64,000 nt of DNA from Lachnospiraceae bacterium (GTDB lineage: Bacteria; Bacillota; Clostridia; Lachnospirales; Lachnospiraceae), in NCBI GenBank assembly GCA_021202335.1, contig JAJQDE010000055.1, positions 34,945 to 98,944 on the forward strand, read 5' to 3'. Shown here one piece after another: positions 9,688 through 17,300 of the stretch. Position 1 is the first letter of the stretch; every line of letters starts with the position of its first letter. The position numbers and the translations under genes are program-made. The notes below the pieces were generated by a model. The model ran no database searches. It worked only from the letters and a program-made list of their open reading frames with translations, and had not been told where the DNA came from.

Positions 9688-10425
9688 ATGAAAAGAGTAA
9701 TGCTGAGGGTGGCATATGACGGTACCAATTATCACGGCTGGCAGCTTCAGCCGAATGTGGCAACGATAGAGTCGGAGCTTAATGAGGCGCTAAGCGGACT
9801 CTTTCGAGAGGAAATCAGGGTAATAGGTGCGTCGCGGACGGACACGGGCGTGCACGCGCTTGGAAATATAGCCGTCTTTGACACAAATACGCGGATGCCT
9901 GCCGAAAAAATAGCCTATGCGTTGAATCAAAGGCTTCCGGAGGATATCCGCGTTCGGGAGTCTGTGGAGGTAGAGCCGGATTTTCACCCAAGACGCCGAA
10001 GCTGCAAAAAAACGTATGAGTATAAAATCCTAAACTGCGAATTTCCGCAGCCTGTGTACAGGCTTTATTCCCATTTCACATATGCAAGGCTTGATGTGGA
10101 AAAAATGCGCCGGGCGGCGTCGTATCTTGTGGGAGAACATGATTTTAAAAGCTTTTGCAGTGTCAATACTGTGGCGGAAACAACGGTCAGGACTATTTAT
10201 GATATCAGCGTGGTAAAGGCGGGAGATATCATAAGCATACGCGTTACGGGGTCGGGTTTTCTATATAATATGGTACGGATTATTGCGGGAACACTTATTG
10301 AGGCAGGACGCGGGAGGATTGCGCCTGACGACATGGAATCAATCTTAAAAGCTCTTGACCGTACACAGGCGGGACCTACTGCTCCGGCATGCGGATTGAC
10401 GCTTGTTGAGTATGAATATATGTAA
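9688..10425 (+). CDS. truA: tRNA pseudouridine(38-40) synthase TruA
   Basis: 245 residues. Converts U38-U40 of the anticodon arm to pseudouridine. The catalytic Asp lies in the conserved GASRTDTGVHALGN segment. Other TruA motifs are YDGTNYHGWQ at the N-terminus and GSGFLYNMVRIIAGTL near the C-terminus. ATG 9688 follows gggagattgat. Its position between ecfT and rplM is conserved in Firmicutes. Confidence 0.96.
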   Translation: MKRVMLRVAYDGTNYHGWQLQPNVATIESELNEALSGLFREEIRVIGASRTDTGVHALGNIAVFDTNTRMPAEKIAYALNQRLPEDIRVRESVEVEPDFHPRRRSCKKTYEYKILNCEFPQPVYRLYSHFTYARLDVEKMRRAASYLVGEHDFKSFCSVNTVAETTVRTIYDISVVKAGDIISIRVTGSGFLYNMVRIIAGTLIEAGRGRIAPDDMESILKALDRTQAGPTAPACGLTLVEYEYM

Positions 10426-10491
10426 AAGCACGCGTGTGAAAATCTTGGCAAAAACATGTTAAAAAACATGTTAAAAAACACGGCAAAAGTG

Positions 10492-10520
10492 TTGACACCA
10501 AAAAAAACCTATAATATAAT
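10492..10520 (+). promoter_or_regulatory. Consensus promoter for rplM-rpsI
   Basis: TTGACA (10492-10497), exactly 17 bases, TATAAT (10515-10520): a perfect match to the primary sigma factor consensus. A direct repeat (acatgttaaaaa, twice near 10454-10477) lies just upstream. Confidence 0.85.
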
Positions 10521-10527
10521 GTTCTAA

Positions 10528-10700
10528 TGTGGCGACATGCGAATGGACAAATATCAAAGCCCCGATATTTGATGAGAGGGTCGCTGCAAGGTGTTTGGGT
10601 GACTCGCGGATTTAGTGGTACGGCCGGACATTCCGTATCTTATGAATCAGGTGGGGATATCCGTTAAAGGAGAGCCGAAAGGCTGAATATATATGGAGGT
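10528..10700 (+). promoter_or_regulatory. Structured leader of rplM (L13-leader-like)
   Basis: About 180 bases of untranslated leader between the promoter and rplM. It includes the perfect hairpin CAAATATC (10548-10555) / GATATTTG (10564-10571), a GGCGAC...GTCGC pairing around it, and later short stems. Firmicutes rplM mRNAs are known to carry the L13 leader family; membership here is inferred from position and structure, not a covariance-model hit. Confidence 0.5.
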
Positions 10701-10706
10701 AACATA

Positions 10707-11135
10707 ATGAAAACATTTATGGCTAGTCCGGCTACAATTGATAGAAAGTGGTATGTAGTAGACGCTACGGATATGACATTGGGACGCTTGGCATCAGAAA
10801 TTGCAAGCATATTAAGAGGAAAGAATAAGCCAATCTTTACTCCTCATATGGATACAGGTGATTATGTAATTGTTATTAACGCTGAGAAGATTGCGGTAAC
10901 AGGCAGGAAGCTGGATCAGAAGATTTATTACAGACATTCCGACTATGTTGGCGGTATGAAGGAAACGACTTTAAGACAGAAGCTGAATAAAAAGCCCGAG
11001 GAGGTTATAGAGCTTGCTGTTAAGGGAATGCTTCCTAAGGGACCTTTAGGCCGTCAGATGTACAGAAAGCTTTTTGTGTATGCAGGACCTGAGCATAAGC
11101 AGGCAGCTCAGAAGCCTGAAGTTCTTACATTTTAA
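10707..11135 (+). CDS. rplM: 50S ribosomal protein L13 (uL13)
   Basis: 142 residues. An early-assembly 23S rRNA-binding protein with the conserved [41 protein letters not shown] and [11 protein letters not shown] segments. It follows the atggagg ribosome site with good spacing. Operon with rpsI, 30 bases apart. Confidence 0.98.
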   Translation: MKTFMASPATIDRKWYVVDATDMTLGRLASEIASILRGKNKPIFTPHMDTGDYVIVINAEKIAVTGRKLDQKIYYRHSDYVGGMKETTLRQKLNKKPEEVIELAVKGMLPKGPLGRQMYRKLFVYAGPEHKQAAQKPEVLTF

Positions 11136-11165
11136 TCAGCGTGACAAATAAAGGAGGAAAAGAAA

Positions 11166-11570
11166 ATGGCAAAGTCAGCAAATGCGTCAAGATATTATGG
11201 TACAGGTAGAAGAAAAAAGTCTGTTGCCAGAGTTTATTTAATGCCCGGTACAGGAAATATTACCATTAACAAGAGAGATATCAATGATTATTTCGGTTTG
11301 GAAACATTAAAGGTTATCGTTCGTCAGCCTTTAGCTGCCACTGATACGGTTGAGAAGTTTGATGTCCTTGTAAATGTAAAGGGCGGCGGATATACAGGAC
11401 AGGCAGGCGCCATCAGACATGGTATTTCAAGAGCTTTATTGCAGGTAGATGCAGATTACAGGCCTACACTCAAAAAGGAAGGATTTTTGACAAGAGATCC
11501 TCGTATGAAGGAAAGAAAGAAGTATGGCTTAAAGGCGGCTCGTCGCGCACCGCAGTTCAGCAAGAGATAA
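11166..11570 (+). CDS. rpsI: 30S ribosomal protein S9 (uS9)
   Basis: 134 residues. The C-terminal tail RRAPQFSKR reaches the P-site t[17 protein letters not shown] and the glycine-rich [23 protein letters not shown] are typical. The last 26 bases of the gene plus two beyond are duplicated at 12436-12463, so this 3' end looks like a site-specific insertion target (see the repeats). Confidence 0.98.
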   Translation: MAKSANASRYYGTGRRKKSVARVYLMPGTGNITINKRDINDYFGLETLKVIVRQPLAATDTVEKFDVLVNVKGGGYTGQAGAIRHGISRALLQVDADYRPTLKKEGFLTRDPRMKERKKYGLKAARRAPQFSKR

Positions 11571-11572
11571 TT
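11545..11572 (+). repeat. Left copy of 28-bp direct repeat at rpsI 3' end
   Basis: Matches 12436-12463 at 26 of 28 positions (core ccgcagttcagcaag, then a/c, then gataatt). The two copies flank 863 bases of non-rpsI sequence. Interpreted as an attL-like site of a small integrated element; a simple tandem duplication is the alternative. Confidence 0.7.
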
Positions 11573-11598
11573 TTTCGGAAATTAAACAAATTATTAAA

Positions 11599-11633
11599 CC
11601 CCTTGAAAACGTTGATTTTCAGGGGTTTTTCTT
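11599..11633 (+). terminator. Intrinsic terminator downstream of rpsI
   Basis: CCCCT then GAAAA pair with TTTTC then AGGGG around a 6-base loop, with one bulged T, followed by TTTTTCTT. A strong terminator. The group II intron remnant begins directly after it. Confidence 0.85.
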
Positions 11634-11636
11634 ATT

Positions 11637-11802
11637 GTGCGCCTTGCGGCGCACGTTTCTAAATAGCCAAGCTGGGATATACGTCCATGCTTGACTATTG
11701 TCTAAAAGTTTGTGAAGACGAAGGAACCGCCGTGTACCGAACGGTACGCACAGTGGTGTGAGAGGACGGCTAATCAACTAATGGTTAGCCTCCTACTCGA
11801 TT
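11637..11802 (+). mobile_element. Group II intron remnant (domains V and VI)
   Basis: 11724-11760 folds as a domain V: ACCGCCG...GTACC, loop GAAC, GGTAC, two-base bulge, then CACAGTGGT closing on ACC. Domain VI (GGCTAA...TTAGCC, about 11768-11790) and the intron-like 3' end CCTACTCGATT follow. The 5' side begins GTGCG at 11637, matching the group II 5' consensus, right after a terminator, the preferred target of group IIC introns. Only about 165 bases remain, with no reverse transcriptase, so most of domains I-IV is missing. The 3' part is convincing; the 5' boundary is inference. Confidence 0.65.
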
Positions 11803-12006
11803 GGTTTTACTAAGACCATAGTAAAAACCATTCGTCTTAAAGGACGAAAACCCCGTTAAGAGAAACCGTGTCTTGTATATTCTTCATCAATGGCGAGTGC
11901 TGCCCTGCACGCCTTTTTCTGTTCACGTCACTTTTCCCCACTTTGAAGCAGCAAAAACTTGATATTTTTTGCTATTTATATCGTATCGCCAAAAAATAAA
12001 AAAGGC

Positions 12007-12035
12007 TTTTCAATCATCGTAAGCTATGTTAAAAT
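12007..12035 (+). promoter_or_regulatory. Promoter of type I toxin mRNA
   Basis: TTTTCA (12007-12012), 17 bases, TAAAAT (12030-12035). The predicted transcript would start near 12042 and carry gggtgggctgacc in its 5' leader, which can pair with ggtcaacccacc at 12262-12273 if transcription reads through. Confidence 0.6.
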
Positions 12036-12103
12036 GTGACATGAAAGCAATCGTGTTACAGGGTGGGCTGACCTCTCATTTTTAAAGAATGGGGGTGACG
12101 CTT

Positions 12104-12193
12104 ATGAAAAATCATTATGATTTTAAGGATTTGATGCAGTTTGGTCTTTTCCTTTTGGCGTTGCTTACATTCGTTTTTACGTTTTGTAAGTAG
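12104..12193 (+). CDS. Holin-like type I toxin peptide
   Basis: 29 residues: MKNHYDFKDLMQ followed by one hydrophobic helix FGLFLLALLTFVFTF and a CK tail. Length, FGLFLLALLTF core and the gggggtgacgctt leader match the putative holin-like toxin family of Firmicutes type I toxin-antitoxin loci. It would insert in the membrane. The convergent terminator (12204-12249) and an opposing promoter at 12301-12329 complete the expected arrangement. No homology search was possible; a non-toxic membrane microprotein is the alternative. Confidence 0.75.
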   Translation: MKNHYDFKDLMQFGLFLLALLTFVFTFCK

Positions 12194-12203
12194 CCATACA
12201 TAG

Positions 12204-12249
12204 AAAAACCACCCTTAAAACTTTGACGAGTGCTAGGGTGGCTTTTTCT
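12204..12249. terminator. Bidirectional terminator of toxin and antisense RNA
   Basis: AAAAACCACCCT (12205-12216) pairs with AGGGTGGCTTTTT across a 19-base loop. It has A-runs and T-runs on both sides, so it can end transcription from either direction. Confidence 0.75.
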
Positions 12250-12295
12250 ACTCTATACATTGGTCAACCCACCTTGTGGGCGGTTGCTTTCTTTA
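12210..12295 (-). ncRNA. Putative antitoxin RNA of the type I module
   Basis: A reverse-strand promoter (TTGTAT at 12329-12324, 17 bases, TATAGT at 12306-12301, with extended -10 TGC) would start an RNA near 12295 that runs toward the toxin gene and ends at the shared terminator. Its 5' part folds as a stem (aaccgccca/tgggtt). Base-pairing to the toxin mRNA 3' end through the terminator sequence is the expected mechanism. The boundaries are inferred. Confidence 0.5.
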
Positions 12296-12435
12296 GATTT
12301 ACTATAGCATATTCCATGCAAAGATACAAGATGAAATTTTAAATTCTAAGTGGCTTTAAATAGTTTTTGATGGCTGAAAATCGTGGATTGTGCTGTGCAA
12401 ACTATATACAAAATGCTGTAAAAGCTTGTATTTAT

Positions 12436-12463
12436 GCGCTCCGCAGTTCAGCAAGCGATAATT
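12436..12463 (+). repeat. Right copy of rpsI 3'-end direct repeat
   Basis: 26 of 28 identical to 11545-11572. The sequence beyond it contains its own terminator-like stem (CCCCGGAAA 12488-12496 / TTTCCGGGG 12504-12512), which may be the original rpsI terminator displaced by the insertion. attR-like. Confidence 0.7.
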
Positions 12464-12487
12464 CAAACAGAAAAAGAGATTTTCATT

Positions 12488-12518
12488 CCCCGGAAATGCT
12501 TATTTTCCGGGGGGGGGG
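12488..12518 (+). other. Stem-loop followed by a run of ten G
   Basis: Hairpin CCCCGGAAA/TTTCCGGGG whose right arm runs into a G10 homopolymer (12509-12518). The tract sits about 100 bases upstream of the SDR gene. Length variation of the tract is possible but not shown by one sequence. Confidence 0.5.
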
Positions 12519-12615
12519 TTAATGAAGTTAAGGAGATATATTGTGTAAGAATGCGAATTAAAGTGACGATGGAAGCATTGTCTGACTTTCGGGATAAAAA
12601 GGAGCGGCTGACAAT

Positions 12616-13338
12616 ATGGAAAGAAAAACGGCAATGATAACCGGGGCGTCGAGAGGCATCGGGAAAGCAATCGCGCGCGAGCTTGCGGGCAAGGGCTACG
12701 ATTTGTTTTTGACCTGCCGCAGAAATGAGCAGATGCTTTCGGAGGTCGGGCGCGGGCTTGAGCGGGAATTTGGCATACATTGCAGGACGGACTGTTTCCC
12801 TATTTATATGGAAGAAAGACTTGCGATGCTGTTTGAGGATATTCCGTATCTTGACGTGCTTGTCAATAATGCAGGCATTTCCCATATCGGGCTTTTGGCT
12901 GATATGTCCTTTGACCAATGGCAGGAGGTAATCAACACCAATTTAAGCGCATGCTTTCTTACCTGCAAATATGCAATACCTGAAATGATTAGGCGGAAAA
13001 AGGGTAAAATAATCAATATATCGTCGGTGTGGGGAAATGTTGGTGCATCAATGGAGGTGGCATATTCCGCATCAAAGGGCGGAGTAAACGCATTTACAAG
13101 AGCGCTTGCACGTGAGCTTGCGCCATGCAATATTCAGGTCAATGCGGTTGCCTGCGGAGTGATAGACACGGATATGAACCGATGCTTTGACCGTGAGGAT
13201 ATGGATGAGCTGATTAGCGAAATACCTGCCGACCGCATGGGAAATCCGGATGAGGTCGCTGCGCTGGTCGGAATGCTTTGCAGCGGAAACGAGTATCTTA
13301 CGGGACAGATAATAGCGCTTGACGGCGGATGGATGTAA
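12616..13338 (+). CDS. Short-chain dehydrogenase/reductase (FabG-like)
   Basis: 240 residues with a classical SDR fold: the cofactor loop TGASRGIG near residue 10 (NADPH-type Arg), the NNAG motif, catalytic Ser in NISSVWG, YxxxK as YSASKGG, and C-terminal GQIIALDGGWM. Closest in look to 3-oxoacyl-ACP reductase FabG/YmfI. It is not within a fatty acid cluster, so the substrate is uncertain. It follows aaaaaggag and shares a short spacer with the trxB-like gene downstream. Confidence 0.85.
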   Translation: MERKTAMITGASRGIGKAIARELAGKGYDLFLTCRRNEQMLSEVGRGLEREFGIHCRTDCFPIYMEERLAMLFEDIPYLDVLVNNAGISHIGLLADMSFDQWQEVINTNLSACFLTCKYAIPEMIRRKKGKIINISSVWGNVGASMEVAYSASKGGVNAFTRALARELAPCNIQVNAVACGVIDTDMNRCFDREDMDELISEIPADRMGNPDEVAALVGMLCSGNEYLTGQIIALDGGWM

Positions 13339-13409
13339 AATTAACATATAAAGGAGAAGAGAACAAACAAGGTTTGTTTTGTCATCAACGCTCTGGAAGG
13401 GGGATTAAA

Positions 13410-14315
13410 ATGTATGATATATTGATAATCGGCGCGGGTCCTGCGGGGATGGGCGCGGCGGTATATGCGGCAAGGGCAGGGCTTTGGGCGGCAGTGATAG
13501 ACCAAAGCCCGATAAGCGGCGGACAGGTGCTGAACACCTGTGAGGTGGATAATTATTTGGGGCTTATGGGCGAAACGGGCGGCGGGCTTTCGGAGAAATT
13601 CCGGGAGCACGCAGACAGGCTCGGCACGGTGTTCATTACGGATGAAGTGAAATCCGTGGAAAATCAGGGCGGCAAAAAGGTGGTGCATGGCTATGAGAAG
13701 GATTATGAGGCGAAAGCCCTGATTCTTGCGACGGGCGCCGCCCATGCAAAGCTTGGCGTGCCGGGAGAGGAAGAACTTTCGGGAATGGGAGTGTCCTATT
13801 GTGCTACCTGTGACGGTGCCTTTTTTAAAAACAGGACGGTTGCAGTCATAGGCGGCGGCGATGTGGCAGTGGAGGATGCCATATTTTTGGCAAAAATCTG
13901 CAAAAAGGTATATCTGATACACAGGCGCGGCGAGCTTCGCGCGGCAAAGAGCCTGCAGGAGCGGCTTTGGGAGAAGGAAAACGTTGAGCCGGTCTGGGAC
14001 AGCGAGGTCATTGAAATCTGCGGAAGCGATGCGGTTGAAAAAGTAACGGTTTATAATAATAAGACACAGCGGCAGACCGGGCTTGCGGTTGACGGAATAT
14101 TTATCGCAGTGGGAGTTGTCCCAAACACCGGCTTGTTTAAGGGGCTTGTGGAAATGGACGAGCGCGGATATATAAAGGCAGGAGAGGACTGCGTGACCTC
14201 GTGCAGGGGAATTTATGCGGCGGGTGATATAAGATTAAAACCTATGAAACAGATTATCACGGCTGTTTCGGATGGAGCCAACGCCGTGAATTCGGCTCAG
14301 GGCTTTTTGGCGTAA
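13410..14315 (+). CDS. trxB: Thioredoxin reductase-like flavoprotein
   Basis: 301 residues. FAD-binding GAGPAGMGAA at the N-terminus, redox-active C131-A-T-C134-D, NAD(P)H-binding GGGDVAVEDA, and C-terminal FAD motif GIYAAGDIR. Transfers electrons from NADPH to thioredoxin or a similar partner. ATG 13410 follows ggaagggggatt; an upstream in-frame ATG at 13329 overlaps the SDR gene and extends the protein without family support. The small hairpin acaaac/gtttgt lies in the leader. Confidence 0.9.
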   Translation: MYDILIIGAGPAGMGAAVYAARAGLWAAVIDQSPISGGQVLNTCEVDNYLGLMGETGGGLSEKFREHADRLGTVFITDEVKSVENQGGKKVVHGYEKDYEAKALILATGAAHAKLGVPGEEELSGMGVSYCATCDGAFFKNRTVAVIGGGDVAVEDAIFLAKICKKVYLIHRRGELRAAKSLQERLWEKENVEPVWDSEVIEICGSDAVEKVTVYNNKTQRQTGLAVDGIFIAVGVVPNTGLFKGLVEMDERGYIKAGEDCVTSCRGIYAAGDIRLKPMKQIITAVSDGANAVNSAQGFLA

Positions 14316-14507
14316 AAAAATATTAAAAAATTTATTACAAGGTTTATTATATTATGTGAACCATAATTGAATGAAAAGTGTCAAAAAAGAATATGAATTT
14401 GAGCGAAAACGCATAGTTTTGTAACAAAATCGTAAAAAACAAAGAAAAAATGACGCAAAGCGCTTGCAATTGACAAAACATTGACAATGTTTACCGTGAA
14501 ACGCGGC

Positions 14508-14536
14508 TTGACAAGCAGGTAAATATATGATAATTT
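14508..14536 (+). promoter_or_regulatory. Promoter of the NlpC/P60 gene
   Basis: TTGACA (14508-14513), 17 bases, TAATTT (14531-14536). Two further TTGACA hexamers lie upstream (near 14470 and 14481). The rest of this AT-rich 299-base gap shows no gene. Confidence 0.6.
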
Positions 14537-14614
14537 ATTCCTTGGACGTAACAAATTTGTAATAATTAACATAACACAGTATTAATTGATACACCAAAGT
14601 TGGAGGAATGAATT

Positions 14615-16234
14615 ATGAACAAGCGCGGCGTTAGGATTGCGGCATGTACAATCGCAGGTACAATGGCTCTTTCCGGATACCAAATGTCACTTGAAGCGAA
14701 AATTTATAATACAGCAAATGTTCCGTCAGCAGGCTTTGGCGCAGTTGTAGAGCAGGGAAGCACAATACAGGATCTCCAGGATGATGTTATTCAGAATATT
14801 GCATATTTGGAGAGCGCATCCGGATTGCAGCATAATATTGTGCTTGCATCGGAGAAGGCAGCATCGGCGGAAACGCTTGTAAGTGCGGTTCTTGTCAATC
14901 CCAAGACAGTTCAGTCCAAGGCATCTGCAGAAGTAATGCAGGTGATTCTTGATGAAATAGGCGAGGTAGAAGCAGAGGTTATTCCCGAAACATCCGGGCA
15001 GGAGGAAACGGAGCAGACCGACGGCAGCGAAACGGAAGCGGAGTCTGAAACGGATGAAACGGAAACTACTCAGACGATAGAGTCGCTCATTGATGAAATC
15101 AGGGAGTCGGAGGAGAGCGGGCAGGAAGAGGACGACAGCGCAAGAACAAGCGCAGGCTTTTCCGCTACGGACACCTATGACGATGCGGAGCTTGAGGAGG
15201 CTGTTCAGGAAGCGGTCGGGGAAGCTGTTGAAGAAGAAACCGTCAGCGAGGAAGAAACCGGGCTTGAGGAGGATGAGCAGGACTTTTCGGGTTTGGTCAT
15301 CGCGAGAGTAAGCAATTACGTGAATGTAAGAAGCATACCGAGCGAGGAAGGCGAGATTGTCGGTAAGCTTTACGACAAGTCAGTCGGTGAGTTCATCGAG
15401 GAGGAAAACGGCTGGTACAAGATTACTTCAGGTAACTGCACCGGATATGTGAAAGGCGAGTTCTGCGTGGTAGGTGAGGAAGCGGAGGCTCTTGCAAAGG
15501 AGGTCGGCACTACCTACGCGATTGTAAACACTACTACTTTGAAGGTCAGGCAGGAGCCGAACACGGAATCCGCAGTTTTGGGGCTTGTCCCGATTGATGA
15601 GGAACTGGTAGTCGTTGAGGAGCTTGACGGCTGGGTTAAGATAGCCATTGAGGAAGGCGACGGATACGTATCAAGGGATTATGTAAGCCTGAGGACGGAT
15701 TTTGTACATGCGGAATCAAAGGAAGAAGAGGAAGCAAGACTTGCTAAAGAGGCTAAGGCACGTGAGGAAGCGAGAGCGGCGGCTGCGGCAACGGAGTCGG
15801 CAAGAGCCGCACAGCAGGTAACGCAGTCTGAAGCCAATCAGGAGGTTATTGCCGCAGCGCAGAGCACGGTGGCAGCTTCAGAAGGCAGCGCTATGGGTAA
15901 GGCAGTCGTTGACTATGCAACACAGTTTGTCGGAAATCCCTATGTATATGGCGGTTCAAGCCTTACGAACGGTACGGACTGCTCCGGCTTTGTGATGAGT
16001 GTATATGCGAACTTTGGCGTGAGTCTTCCACATTCATCATCGGCGATGAGAAGCTTAGGCACGGATGTGGGCGGTCTGCAAAATGCACAGCCGGGCGATA
16101 TCGTATGCTATTCAGGTCATGTCGGGCTGTATATCGGCAACGGACAGATTGTACATGCCAGCACGGCTAAGACGGGTATTATCGTGTCGAACGCATCTTA
16201 CCGTACAGTTTTGTCGGTGCGCAGGATTTTCTAA
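14615..16234 (+). CDS. Secreted SH3b-NlpC/P60 peptidoglycan hydrolase
   Basis: 539 residues. N-terminal signal sequence (basic MNKRGVR, then a hydrophobic stretch to about residue 28). An acidic Glu/Thr-rich linker spans about 125-225. Two bacterial SH3 repeats (VSNYVNVRSIPSEEGEIVGKL and TTLKVRQEPNTESAVLGLV) bind wall material. The C-terminal NlpC/P60 domain (about 425-539) has catalytic C456 in DCSGFV, a His in SGHVGLYIG and a following His in IVHAS. It likely cleaves D-Glu-diamino acid bonds. It shares its catalytic domain type with the gene at 34154. Confidence 0.92.
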   Translation: MNKRGVRIAACTIAGTMALSGYQMSLEAKIYNTANVPSAGFGAVVEQGSTIQDLQDDVIQNIAYLESASGLQHNIVLASEKAASAETLVSAVLVNPKTVQSKASAEVMQVILDEIGEVEAEVIPETSGQEETEQTDGSETEAESETDETETTQTIESLIDEIRESEESGQEEDDSARTSAGFSATDTYDDAELEEAVQEAVGEAVEEETVSEEETGLEEDEQDFSGLVIARVSNYVNVRSIPSEEGEIVGKLYDKSVGEFIEEENGWYKITSGNCTGYVKGEFCVVGEEAEALAKEVGTTYAIVNTTTLKVRQEPNTESAVLGLVPIDEELVVVEELDGWVKIAIEEGDGYVSRDYVSLRTDFVHAESKEEEEARLAKEAKAREEARAAAAATESARAAQQVTQSEANQEVIAAAQSTVAASEGSAMGKAVVDYATQFVGNPYVYGGSSLTNGTDCSGFVMSVYANFGVSLPHSSSAMRSLGTDVGGLQNAQPGDIVCYSGHVGLYIGNGQIVHASTAKTGIIVSNASYRTVLSVRRIF

Positions 16235-16253
16235 AAATAAAGCAGGAAATAAG

Positions 16254-16293
16254 CGGATAACATGTTCCTTAACGGATTGTGTTATCCGTTTTT
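16254..16293 (+). terminator. Intrinsic terminator after the NlpC/P60 gene
   Basis: CGGATAACA (16254-16262) pairs with TGTTATCCG (16280-16288), followed by TTTTT. Confidence 0.8.
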
Positions 16294-16328
16294 ATGACAC
16301 AAACGTCACTTTCCCACAAATCCACAAT

Positions 16329-16390
16329 TTATTCACATTGAAAAAGCTCGAAAATGGCGAAAAATGGACTTATACACCGAGTTATCCACA
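16329..16390 (+). promoter_or_regulatory. Cluster of DnaA-box-like 9-mers
   Basis: TTATTCACA (16329-16337) and TTATCCACA (16382-16390) both fit the DnaA box TTATNCACA; TTATACACC (16370-16378) differs at one base. All are in the same orientation within 62 bases upstream of the hpf promoter. No dnaA or dnaN is nearby, so this is not an obvious chromosomal origin. Confidence 0.5.
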
Positions 16391-16450
16391 CAATCCACAT
16401 AAATGAACAGGGTTTCTTGTGAAAAAAACTATGATAATTTGGGAAAATTG

Positions 16451-16478
16451 TTGAAAAATTATAGGGATATGATATAAT
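16451..16478 (+). promoter_or_regulatory. Promoter of hpf
   Basis: TTGAAA (16451-16456), 16 bases, TATAAT (16473-16478). Confidence 0.6.
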
Positions 16479-16539
16479 TTAAATACAATTAAATAGTGGA
16501 TTATACGCTATTAAGTAACAATGAAGGGATGTGGATATA

Positions 16540-17073
16540 ATGAAATTTATTATCAGCGGTAAGAGCATCGATGTAACACCCGGTTTAAAGGCAGCAGTGG
16601 AGGATAAAATCGGTAAGCTTGAAAAATATTTCACACCGGAAACAGAAGTACATGCAACGCTAAGCGTTGAAAAGGAGCGGCAGAAAATCGAGATTACAAT
16701 TCCGATTAAGGGGACTATCATCCGGACGGAGCAGGTAAGCAGTGATATGTATGTGTCGATTGATTTGGCTGCAGAGGTGATAGAAAGGCAGCTTAAAAAA
16801 TATAGGAATAAGTTTCGGTCAGAGCAGCAGGCGGGAGCGGCAAGCCTGCGAACCGATTTTGTTGAAAAGGATTATGACGATGAAGAGGAGGAAATCAAGA
16901 TTGTCCGCACAAAGCGGTTTGACATTAAGCCGATGTATGCGGAGGACGCATGTGTTCAGATGGAGCTTTTAGGACATGACTTCTTTGTATTCTGCAACGC
17001 GGAAACGGATGAGGTGAATGTGGTTTATAAAAGGAAGGGAAACACATACGGATTGATTGAACCGGAATATTAA
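16540..17073 (+). CDS. hpf: Long-form ribosome hibernation promoting factor
   Basis: 177 residues. The N-terminal domain (about 1-100, MKFIISGKSIDVTPGLKAAVEDKIGKLEKYF) binds the decoding region; an acidic linker (YDDEEEE) leads to the C-terminal dimerization domain (about 120-177, IVRTKRFDIKPMYAEDACVQMELLGHDFFVF) that joins two 70S ribosomes into 100S dimers in stationary phase. ATG 16540 is preferred over an in-frame GTG at 16531. Confidence 0.95.
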   Translation: MKFIISGKSIDVTPGLKAAVEDKIGKLEKYFTPETEVHATLSVEKERQKIEITIPIKGTIIRTEQVSSDMYVSIDLAAEVIERQLKKYRNKFRSEQQAGAASLRTDFVEKDYDDEEEEIKIVRTKRFDIKPMYAEDACVQMELLGHDFFVFCNAETDEVNVVYKRKGNTYGLIEPEY

Positions 17074-17090
17074 GATTATTGGAAAAACGA

Positions 17091-17124
17091 CAGGTATTGG
17101 AGTAAAATTCAATACCTGTTTTTA
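17091..17124 (+). terminator. Intrinsic terminator after hpf
   Basis: CAGGTATTG (17091-17099) pairs with CAATACCTG (17110-17118), then TTTTT. Confidence 0.85.
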
Positions 17125-17300
17125 TTTGCAGGGAAAAATCGCCCTACTCGACTGCGCATCTTTTTATCCGAATAGCTGCGCCGTTTCTTTCATATATTTA
17201 AATATCTGAAACGCAATGATGCATAAATGAAAGTCTGCGCCGCTTGTTTATTACGAATATATAAAGGGGTGCGGACAATCGCTTTGGAATGGGGATTGGA

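Noticed and set aside
12062..12273. par/fst-type direct repeats in the toxin locus
   Set aside because: The matching sequences are inverted, not direct, so they would pair within one transcript rather than between toxin and antisense RNAs.
12434..12637. Short forward frame starting in the right rpsI repeat
   Set aside because: No family resemblance, crosses a hairpin and the G10 tract, and overlaps the SDR start.
16329..16390. Chromosomal replication origin
   Set aside because: Only two exact boxes, no dnaA/dnaN/gyr genes and no clear AT-rich unwinding element defined; kept only as a DnaA-box cluster.
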